NCBI GenBank assembly: GCA_012511615.1
Contig: JAAZFS010000053.1
Coordinates: forward strand, 1-7,069
Direction of reading: 5' to 3'
Length of the DNA stretch: 7,069 nucleotides
Origin: Elusimicrobiota bacterium
Lineage (GTDB): Bacteria > CG03 > SLGR01
Below are positions 1 to 5,681 of the stretch, in pieces; the first letter of the stretch is position 1, and every line of letters starts with the position of its first letter. Below the pieces are notes generated by a model. It saw only the letters and a program-made list of their open reading frames with translations, was not told where the DNA came from and did not search any database. The position numbers were made by a program, and so were the translations under genes.

Positions 1-39
1 ACCGATTCCCGGCAGGAGTCTGAAGGCAGGGAAGTTTAA
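1..39 (+). CDS. C-terminal end of an upstream gene (partial)
   Basis: Frame 1 is open from the first base and ends in a TAA at 37-39, giving a 12-residue hydrophilic tail (TDSRQESEGREV). The next gene starts 1 nt after this stop, the same tight packing seen at every other junction, which supports a real gene end rather than chance. The tail is too short to assign a family. Another plus-strand frame is also open to the window edge, so the call rests mainly on packing. Confidence 0.45.
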   Translation, partial: TDSRQESEGREV

Positions 40-40
40 A

Positions 41-580
41 TTGAAAATACTATGTATTGCTGACTGGGAGACCGGAGAGTTCACTATGCCGGACATATCT
101 GGTCTGGATTTAATATTAAGCCTCGGTGATATTGACCAGCGCGAATTAGAAAGAGTTTCCTGGCAAGTTCCAGTTTTTGCTGTGCATGGCAACCACGACT
201 GGCTAGGCTTTCCTCAGACTGTTACCAATCTACATTTGAAAAAAGAAAATTTCGGAGGCTATGTATTTGCAGGTTTTGAGGGTTCTTGGATGTATAAACC
301 TGTAGGTAATTATCTTTATACTGAAGACGAAGTAGAGACTAGTCTAAAAGGATTCGGACCTTCAGATATATTTATAGCTCACAATCCTCCCTACGGTCCG
401 ACCCAAATTCAAGATATGGTTCATAATGGATTTCGGGCTTTTACTTCATATATTGAGAAGGAGAATCCTGCTTATTTTATACACGGACACACCCATGTTA
501 ACGATGAGGCTATTATAGGAAGCACCCGAGTGCTATCTGTTTATGGAATGAGGTACCTTAACCTTGAAAGAAGAGATTGA
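41..580 (+). CDS. Calcineurin-like metallophosphoesterase, D-x-E variant
   Basis: A 179-residue single-domain protein of the calcineurin-like metallophosphoesterase superfamily, expected to be a cytoplasmic di-metal phosphodiesterase or phosphatase. The motifs appear in order: ADWE (residues 7-10), GD at 29-30, GNHD (50-53), a histidine in AHNPPYG (113-119) and GHTH (149-152). The first motif is normally D-x-H; here it is D-W-E, so Glu replaces the first metal-binding His. From memory, a short anaerobe/Firmicutes-type subfamily with 'SDEE'-like N-termini shares this change and the later HxGFxAF...PxYFIHGHxH block, which is also visible here (128-152). The start is TTG at 41, preceded by AGGGA at 28-32 with 8 nt spacing; no in-frame ATG lies near. 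The stop overlaps the alternative TTG start of pilT. The substrate cannot be read from the sequence; a cyclic nucleotide, nucleotide or phosphoprotein are all possible. Confidence 0.88.
   Translation: MKILCIADWETGEFTMPDISGLDLILSLGDIDQRELERVSWQVPVFAVHGNHDWLGFPQTVTNLHLKKENFGGYVFAGFEGSWMYKPVGNYLYTEDEVETSLKGFGPSDIFIAHNPPYGPTQIQDMVHNGFRAFTSYIEKENPAYFIHGHTHVNDEAIIGSTRVLSVYGMRYLNLERRD
566..575 (+). promoter_or_regulatory. Ribosome binding site for pilT
   Basis: A purine tract GAAAGAAGAG ends 7 nt before the ATG at 583. It sits only 1 nt before the in-frame TTG at 577, too close to serve it, so it favours the ATG as start. The site lies inside the end of the metallophosphoesterase gene, implying coupled translation. 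Confidence 0.6.
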
Positions 581-582
581 AA

Positions 583-1653
583 ATGGATATTAAAGAAATA
601 CTTATGGCTGCTGTTAAATACGGTGCTTCCGATATACATATAGTTCCAGATCGTAAACCTTTTTTAAGAATATCGGGAGAGATGAGAGGCCTAAATACTG
701 ATCTTCTAACTGCTGAAGATACAGAGCGCCTAATTTACGGTTGTCTTACAGAAAAGCTCATTGACAAGTTTAAGGTTGATGGAGAGCTAGATACATCTGT
801 AAATGCTGAGGGAATAGGGCGTTTCAGAATGAATATTCTCAGGCAGAAAGATGGAATAGGTGCGGTTATGAGAGTGATACCATCTGAGATACCTAATCCT
901 GAGGATGTAGGGCTTGATGACACCATTATCGGACTTAAAGATACTCCCCGTGGCTTAATACTTGTGACTGGACCAACTGGGAGTGGTAAGTCCACGACAC
1001 TGGCTAGTATGATGAATCTGATAAATATGGAGAGAAGCCAGCATATTATAACTATTGAAGACCCAATTGAGTATATTTATCCTCAAGGAAATTGTGTTGT
1101 CACCCAAAGGGAGATTGGTAGCCATACAAAAGATTTCGGAGAGGCACTCAAGAGGGCCATGAGGCAAGATCCTGATGTCGCCTTGGTCGGGGAAATGAGG
1201 GATCTTGAGACCATATCGGCGGCCTTAACTCTCGCAGAGACTGGGCATTTGGTATTTGCCACCCTTCATACCACAGATGCTCCCCAAACAGTTGACCGAA
1301 TAATAGATGTATTTCCTCCCTTTCAACAGCAACAGATTCGAACTCAGCTTTCGGGTGTTCTCAAGGCTGTTATCTGTCAACAACTTCTTCCTACTGCTGA
1401 TGGGAAAGGCAGGGTAGCAGCCAGGGAGATAATGCTTGTAAATTCAGCCATAGCAAACCTCATAAGAGAAGGAAAAACTCATCAAATCTATAGTGCCATA
1501 GATACTGGTGGGCGTTCTGGAATGAAGAGTCTTGATAAGGATATGGCCTCTCTTGTCCAAAGGGGGCTGATTACAAGAGATGTTGCTCTTAGTAAGGCTA
1601 ATAACCCGAAACTTATGGAAACTTTCCTTTCGCAGGGAGGGGGAGGGTATTGA
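583..1653 (+). CDS. pilT: PilT, type IV pilus retraction ATPase
   Basis: A 356-residue secretion-type hexameric ATPase that powers depolymerisation of type IV pili at the inner-membrane base, giving twitching motility. The N-terminal PAS-like domain holds the typical SDIH segment (16-19). The ATPase core has Walker A GPTGSGKS (130-137), the Asp box ITIEDPIEY (156-164), Walker B DPDVALVGEMRD (196-207, catalytic Glu 204) and the His box GHLVFATLHT (221-230). The C-terminal retraction signature appears as AIANLIRE (289-296), against the classic AIRNLIRE, so one Arg is Ala; its presence still favours PilT over PilU or PilB, as do the length and the lack of a PilB N-domain or tetracysteine motif. 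ATG 583 is preferred over TTG 577 because of the ribosome-site spacing. The stop TGA shares one base with the next ATG. No other pilus gene is visible in the window. Confidence 0.95.
   Translation: MDIKEILMAAVKYGASDIHIVPDRKPFLRISGEMRGLNTDLLTAEDTERLIYGCLTEKLIDKFKVDGELDTSVNAEGIGRFRMNILRQKDGIGAVMRVIPSEIPNPEDVGLDDTIIGLKDTPRGLILVTGPTGSGKSTTLASMMNLINMERSQHIITIEDPIEYIYPQGNCVVTQREIGSHTKDFGEALKRAMRQDPDVALVGEMRDLETISAALTLAETGHLVFATLHTTDAPQTVDRIIDVFPPFQQQQIRTQLSGVLKAVICQQLLPTADGKGRVAAREIMLVNSAIANLIREGKTHQIYSAIDTGGRSGMKSLDKDMASLVQRGLITRDVALSKANNPKLMETFLSQGGGGY
1634..1647 (+). promoter_or_regulatory. G-rich ribosome binding site for the cyclic-nucleotide-binding gene
   Basis: AGGGAGGGGGAGGG ends 5 nt before the ATG at 1653 and at the same time encodes the Gly-rich tail (QGGGG) of PilT. 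It is a strong Shine-Dalgarno-like tract and supports ATG 1653 over the TTG at 1650. Together with the TGATG overlap it suggests tight coupling of this gene to pilT translation. Confidence 0.6.
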
Positions 1654-2525
1654 TGGGTGTAGATAAATTAAAAAATATAGAATTTTTCAGTTCCTTTGAT
1701 GAAGAAATTCTCCAGGTGCTTGAGGAAAAACTTATACCTGAACAATATGGAGAAAAAGATCTTATATTTAAGGAAGGCGATATCGGCGATTCTATGTATA
1801 TTTTAAATTCTGGCGAAGTAGAGATAACCAAAGAAGGTAGGACTCTTGCAAGACTTTCCGCTGGTAGCCTCTTTGGTGAAATGTCATTTTTCGAAGCCGA
1901 TACAAGGAGCGCCAGTGTTATTGCCTGTGGTGATGTTTCCCTATTCAAAATAAATAACTCCGATTTTCAGGAGTTTTTATTTAAATATCCGGATGCAGGG
2001 ATGAGTTTTCTTATGGAAATGACGGAAGAGATTTCAAGAAGGCTCAGGCGCACTTCTGAGTATTTTATTACTGTTTTTGAAACTGGAAAAATTTTGGCTA
2101 CAGATCAGACCTTGACTGAGTTGAGTCAGGGCCTTCTAAAAAGATTAATGAAGGATCTTTCTGCAGAAACAGGGGCTTTTATGATTTATAACAGGTACAC
2201 TGAATTCTTTGACTTGTTGTACTCTTCGGGAGAAAATGCCCAGACTGAAGAGGAATATTCGGAGCTTATTGAGAAATCTGATGGGAAAACAATCTTAGTA
2301 ACTGATGATAAAGGCCTGCTGATTGGCGAGCCAATACGGGAGAATGAAGACTTGCTGGGGTATATGTTTTTCCAAAAACTGTCAAAAAATCCTTATTCTG
2401 TAGAACAGAAAATAGCTCTGTCTGCCGTGGCCAACCAAGCGGCTCTTGGTGTAAGAACGGCTCAAAACAGGGAAGAAGAGGCCGCACGTCGTCGCTTGGA
2501 AGAGGGCCGAGCGCGGGGTTTCTAA
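1653..2525 (+). CDS. Cyclic nucleotide-binding domain protein with GAF-like C-terminal half
   Basis: A 290-residue soluble protein. Residues about 10-120 form a cNMP-binding (Crp/PKA-regulatory type) beta-roll: the GDIGDSMYIL hinge (42-51) followed by a phosphate-binding cassette FGEMSF..ADTRSA (74-87), which keeps the Glu (76) and Arg (85) that contact the ribose and cyclic phosphate in functional members. No helix-turn-helix follows, so it is probably not a Crp-type transcription factor. Residues about 140-272 resemble a divergent GAF fold (TGAFMIYNRY..., then ENEDLLGYMFFQK and a helix with ALSAVANQAALGV), an inference from pattern only. The tail (274-290) is highly charged (EEEAARRRLEEGRARGF) and likely helical. 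The start overlaps the pilT stop by one base, so equimolar or coupled production with PilT is likely. A role as a cyclic-nucleotide-responsive regulator of pilus retraction is inferred from this position, not shown by the sequence. Confidence 0.87.
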   Translation: MGVDKLKNIEFFSSFDEEILQVLEEKLIPEQYGEKDLIFKEGDIGDSMYILNSGEVEITKEGRTLARLSAGSLFGEMSFFEADTRSASVIACGDVSLFKINNSDFQEFLFKYPDAGMSFLMEMTEEISRRLRRTSEYFITVFETGKILATDQTLTELSQGLLKRLMKDLSAETGAFMIYNRYTEFFDLLYSSGENAQTEEEYSELIEKSDGKTILVTDDKGLLIGEPIRENEDLLGYMFFQKLSKNPYSVEQKIALSAVANQAALGVRTAQNREEEAARRRLEEGRARGF

Positions 2526-2529
2526 AATC

Positions 2530-3798
2530 GTGAAAGAGACAGCTTTAAAGACTCTTGTTGCGGGCTTGGCACTGCTAGTTTTTCTATCTTTGTCAGCTCG
2601 GAGGGCTGCTCGGGTGTTTCCTATTCGCCCCGGTGTGGCTGTAGCTATTACCGAGGGAGAAATTCCTGCCGGAGGGGCTTTGTACAATGAGCTTTTGAGG
2701 GATATATCTGTTAATGAATCTCTCCAGGTCAGCCGAGCTCTTGGTGAAATATATAATATCAGAAGAATAAGACCAGGGGATGCCTACAGCATATATCATA
2801 CTACTGATGGGGTTGTTTTAAAGTTTATTTTTGATCCAGACCCCATGATTAATTATGTCTTGGAGCGGAGTAGTGAGGGTCTGGCGGGTTATGAAGAGAT
2901 ACCTGAATTTGAAGAGCGGACGGTTCTTCTAAAAGGGGTTATTGAGTCAAGTCTTTATGCTGGTCTTGCAGGAAGCGAGATAACCGATCCTGCAACTATC
3001 ATGAGGTTTGCGGACATATTTCAGTGGCAGATGGACTTTTTAACAGAAGTTCGTGCCGGTGATCAATTTAAACTTGTTTTTACAAAATTTTATGTTGACA
3101 ACAAACCGGTAAAATACGGCCGCATATTAGTCGCAGAGTACAGTGGGAAAAGAGGCAATTACCAGGCCGTAAATTTTCAAGATAGAGATTATCCTGATTA
3201 TTATGATTTGGATGGAAATTCTCTTCGTAAGCAGTTTCTCCGTGCACCTCTTGAGTATAAGAGGATTAGCTCTCATTTTTCGCGAACTCGGATGCATCCT
3301 ATACACCGTGTAGTTCGTCCTCATCTGGGAATTGATTATGCCGCTCCTTCTGGGACGCCTGTTTCAGCCTTGGGGGATGGGCGGGTTACTTTTGTAGGTT
3401 GGAGGGGGGGATACGGAAATACTGTACGCATTAGACATAACCAGACTTATACAAGTCAATATGGTCATTTGAGGGGATTTGCCCGCGGTTTAAAAGTTGG
3501 GCAGACCGTAAGACAGGGAGAATTGATAGGCTATGTTGGAATGACAGGAACGGCTACTGGACCTCATCTTGATTTCAGATTTGAGGTAAATGGTGTGCCT
3601 GTAAATTTTCTTACGCAAAATCTTCCTTCGGCAGAAAATATTTCAGCTGCGAATCTATCCTCATTTAAAGAGAGGGTCCTTGAAGTTAGGGAGTATCTGG
3701 ATTTACTTGAAGATGATTTTTTTCTTGCCAATCCGGCTACTATAGAGGAGTTTCGGACATACCAGGAAGAGCTTGCTTTATCTCAGACGGAATTATAG
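2530..3798 (+). CDS. M23/LytM family peptidoglycan endopeptidase (MepM/Csd3-like), membrane-anchored or exported
   Basis: A 422-residue cell-wall hydrolase candidate of the multi-domain M23 type that cuts peptide crosslinks in the periplasm. A hydrophobic segment at 8-23 (TLVAGLALLVFLSLSA) after a Lys is an N-terminal anchor or signal peptide. Residues about 40-115 look like the OapA/LysM-like inhibitory domain, about 130-240 like the middle Csd3/MepM domain (ADIFQWQMDFLTEVRAGDQF), then RISSHFSRTRMHP and the LytM core: H265 and D269 in HLGIDYAAPSGTPV, H313 in YGHL, and H346 in GPHLD. The second His of the usual HxH, a zinc ligand, is Asp348. Family members with non-His residues there exist to my recollection, so activity remains possible. 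The start is GTG 2530, 4 nt after the previous stop, with a weak GGGG at 2515-2518. The 3' end overlaps the next gene by 26 nt. Confidence 0.9.
   Translation: MKETALKTLVAGLALLVFLSLSARRAARVFPIRPGVAVAITEGEIPAGGALYNELLRDISVNESLQVSRALGEIYNIRRIRPGDAYSIYHTTDGVVLKFIFDPDPMINYVLERSSEGLAGYEEIPEFEERTVLLKGVIESSLYAGLAGSEITDPATIMRFADIFQWQMDFLTEVRAGDQFKLVFTKFYVDNKPVKYGRILVAEYSGKRGNYQAVNFQDRDYPDYYDLDGNSLRKQFLRAPLEYKRISSHFSRTRMHPIHRVVRPHLGIDYAAPSGTPVSALGDGRVTFVGWRGGYGNTVRIRHNQTYTSQYGHLRGFARGLKVGQTVRQGELIGYVGMTGTATGPHLDFRFEVNGVPVNFLTQNLPSAENISAANLSSFKERVLEVREYLDLLEDDFFLANPATIEEFRTYQEELALSQTEL
3404..3410 (+). repeat. Poly-G tract (7 G) inside the M23 gene
   Basis: A run of seven Gs lies in the LytM core, encoding Gly residues of the conserved WRGGYGN segment. 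The reading frame continues correctly on both sides, so in this copy the gene is intact. Slippage by one base would remove the catalytic core. Confidence 0.8.
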
Positions 3799-4507
3799 AG
3801 AAAAATCCAAATCCTCTGGGCTTCTGAATAAGTATCAAGTTCGGGAAGAAGAGTCGGATTTGCAGATACAAACCAAGGGTATCTACATAAAAGAGGCTGG
3901 TCAAAAACTTTTGGAAATCCGTAATTCCCTTTCAGACTATATCAAAACCAATCCTTTATTCTTGAAATCACTTACTCCAATCCCACCTAATTCTGAAATG
4001 CCATGGATTGCAAAAACTATGGCTGAGGCATCACTGGCAGCTGGCGTGGGCCCTATGGCTGCGGTTGCCGGTGCAATTGCGGAAGGTGTAGGAAGGCATC
4101 TTGAAAAGCTTTCAAGTGAGGTGATTATTGAGAACGGAAGTGATGTGTTTTTCAGAATGCCCTCTCCTTTATTAATTGGAATATTTGCTGGAGAATCTCC
4201 CTTAAGTATGCGCCTGGGAATAAGATGTCATGCACCCAAAGGGGGGGGCATATGCACCTCCTCATCTACTGTTGGGCACTCCTTGAGTGGTGGCCGGGCT
4301 GATGCTTTTGTGGTTCTGGCCGAAAGTGCATCTCTTGCGGACGCGGCTGCGACTGCTGGAGGAAATTTTGTTAAAACTAAAGAAGATCTTGCACCTTCTG
4401 TGGAAAAAATTCTCGAGATTAAAGGCGTTCGGGGTGCACTTGCCATCCTTGGACCTTTGTTATCGGCAGCTGGAGATATTGAACTTGAAGAGCTGGAGTC
4501 TATCTAA
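3773..4507 (+). CDS. UPF0280 family protein (COG2122, ApbE-superfamily), sulfur assimilation partner
   Basis: A 244-residue protein matching UPF0280/COG2122 throughout: YRRNYRE-like N-terminus, VGPMAAVAGAIAEGVG (about 92-107), EVIIENGSDVF, IGIFAGESPLS and ICTSSSTVGHSLSGGRADAFVVL (from about 160), then ALADAAATA and a closing AAGDIELEE. The superfamily shares the T-fold of the flavin transferase ApbE, but this branch is not known to me to flavinylate. Genetic work in methanogens and a sulfate reducer places COG2122 with COG1900 in homocysteine formation from aspartate semialdehyde and sulfide, perhaps handling sulfide. Cys161 lies in the conserved CTSS block. TTG 3773 is the only start that keeps the family N-terminus: the frame is closed by TAG at 3743-3745, and no ATG, GTG or other TTG lies between. 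The AGGAAGAG at 3764-3771 is only 1 nt before the TTG, unusually close, so translation probably depends on coupling to the overlapping M23 gene. Confidence 0.9.
   Translation: MLYLRRNYREKSKSSGLLNKYQVREEESDLQIQTKGIYIKEAGQKLLEIRNSLSDYIKTNPLFLKSLTPIPPNSEMPWIAKTMAEASLAAGVGPMAAVAGAIAEGVGRHLEKLSSEVIIENGSDVFFRMPSPLLIGIFAGESPLSMRLGIRCHAPKGGGICTSSSTVGHSLSGGRADAFVVLAESASLADAAATAGGNFVKTKEDLAPSVEKILEIKGVRGALAILGPLLSAAGDIELEELESI
4241..4248 (+). repeat. Poly-G tract (8 G) inside the UPF0280 gene
   Basis: Eight consecutive Gs follow CCCAAA and encode the PKGGG segment just before the conserved CTSS block. The frame is intact here, as the family motifs on both sides are in one frame. This is the longest homopolymer I noticed in the window and a candidate slippage or sequencing-error site. 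Confidence 0.8.
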
Positions 4508-4522
4508 TATAATGGATAAATT

Positions 4523-5677
4523 ATGATTAGAAGCGTACAAGAGATTAATGAGAAGATCAGAAAAGGCAAGGCAGTAGTTGTATCTGCAGCTGAGTTTCCC
4601 TCTATTGCGAAGAAGGAAGGAATTCGGGAAGCTAGCCGAAAAATAGATGTAGTTACTACTGGAACTTTTGGTCCTATGTGCTCCTCTGGAGTTTTTCTGA
4701 ATTTTGGTCAGTCAAAACCTAAAATAAGAATGCAGAGGGTTTTAATAAACGGCGTAGAGGCCTATACTGGTCTTGCTGCAGTGGATGCATATATTGGGGC
4801 AAGTCAGGAGAGAAACGACGATATAAGAAGAGGTCTAAGTCCCTCTAGGCTTTCCTACGGTGGTGGACACGTCATTGAAGATTTACTCAAAGGAGAGCGG
4901 CTTACTCTTGAAGCTTTTTCATCTGGTACCGATTGCTATCCTAGGAAAAAATGGACTAAAAATTTTACCCTGAAAGAGCTGGGGGATGCAATTATGGTAA
5001 ATCCTAGAAATGCTTATCAGAATTATAACTGTGCGGTTAACACCTCCCAGAAGACCATATATACCTATATGGGAATGCTAAAGCCGGATATGGGAAATAT
5101 TAATTACTGTAGTGCTGGAGAACTCTCTCCACTTTTGAATGATCCAGAATATCGTGCTATAGGAATAGGCACAAGGATATTTCTTGGCGGAGGCTTGGGA
5201 TATGTTTCTTTCAGGGGAACCCAGCATTCACCGAAAGTAAAGCGTAATAAATTCGGAACTCCGGTGGAACCAGCGGGGACGCTGATGGTAACTGGGGACC
5301 TAAAGGGCATGTCTTCTAAATGGATAAAGGGTCTTAATTTTACAGGATATGGAGTAAGTCTTATGGTAGGGATTGGGATACCTATACCGATTATCAATGA
5401 AAAAGTAGCCGCCGCCTGTGCCCAGGGACCCGAGGACATAACTGCTCCAATAGTAGATTATTCCAAAGATTATCCTGAAGCTACAGGGAAAATTATATCT
5501 AGAGCATCTTATGCAGACTTAAGAAGCGGCTCGGTAAAAATAGAGGGAAAAGATATCCCAACAGCTTCTCTGTCCTCTTACTTCAAGGCTCTTGAGATTG
5601 CAGAAATACTGAAAGATAAAATTGATAAAAAAGATTTATATCTGGGTGAGGCTCAGGAGCTTCTTTCACGAAGTTAA
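4523..5677 (+). CDS. Homocysteine biosynthesis protein, COG1900/DUF39 (HcyBio) family, without CBS domains
   Basis: A 384-residue protein of the COG1900/DUF39 family, implicated in methanogens and sulfate reducers in making homocysteine from aspartate semialdehyde with a persulfide intermediate. The family signature is clear: INEKIRKGKAVVVSAAEF at the N-terminus, TTGTFGPMCSSG with Cys53, GTDCYPRK with Cys138, NPRNAYQNYNCAVN (Cys170) and NYCSAGELSPLLNDPE (Cys196), then GGGLGYV and GTQHSP. Cys53 and Cys138 match, as far as I recall, the two cysteines shown to matter in the methanogen protein. Length and sequence end with the core domain, so the paired CBS domains of the methanogen form are missing. 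The start is ATG 4523, with a weak GGA at 4514-4516; it overlaps the stop of a 4-residue mini-ORF (4512-4526). It follows UPF0280 by 15 nt, which matches their shared pathway. The usual NIL/4Fe-4S ferredoxin partner is not in the window. Confidence 0.93.
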   Translation: MIRSVQEINEKIRKGKAVVVSAAEFPSIAKKEGIREASRKIDVVTTGTFGPMCSSGVFLNFGQSKPKIRMQRVLINGVEAYTGLAAVDAYIGASQERNDDIRRGLSPSRLSYGGGHVIEDLLKGERLTLEAFSSGTDCYPRKKWTKNFTLKELGDAIMVNPRNAYQNYNCAVNTSQKTIYTYMGMLKPDMGNINYCSAGELSPLLNDPEYRAIGIGTRIFLGGGLGYVSFRGTQHSPKVKRNKFGTPVEPAGTLMVTGDLKGMSSKWIKGLNFTGYGVSLMVGIGIPIPIINEKVAAACAQGPEDITAPIVDYSKDYPEATGKIISRASYADLRSGSVKIEGKDIPTASLSSYFKALEIAEILKDKIDKKDLYLGEAQELLSRS

Positions 5678-5681
5678 TAAG

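Noticed and set aside
577..582. TTG at 577 as the pilT start
   Set aside because: It is only 1 nt from the purine-rich ribosome site, whereas the ATG at 583 has 7 nt spacing and gives a normal PilT N-terminus.
735..995. Minus-strand open frame within pilT
   Set aside because: It lies opposite a strongly conserved PilT reading frame, has no recognisable motif or ribosome site, and looks like a shadow frame. The same applies to the minus-strand frames at 955-1167, 1613-1948, 2266-2487, 2382-2687, 2593-2799, 3127-3324, 4228-4446 and 5104-5439.
4508..4522. Promoter between the UPF0280 and COG1900 genes
   Set aside because: The 15-nt AT-rich gap holds TAATATAAT-like sequence, but a matching -35 box at proper spacing was not evident, and the region mostly serves stop and start codons.
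4287..4526. Plus-strand frame overlapping the UPF0280 gene and ending at the COG1900 start
   Set aside because: It is a Leu/Lys-rich translation of the UPF0280 gene in another frame, with no family resemblance. Its last codons include a chance mini-ORF (4512-4526) overlapping the COG1900 ATG; a leader-peptide role is possible but unsupported.
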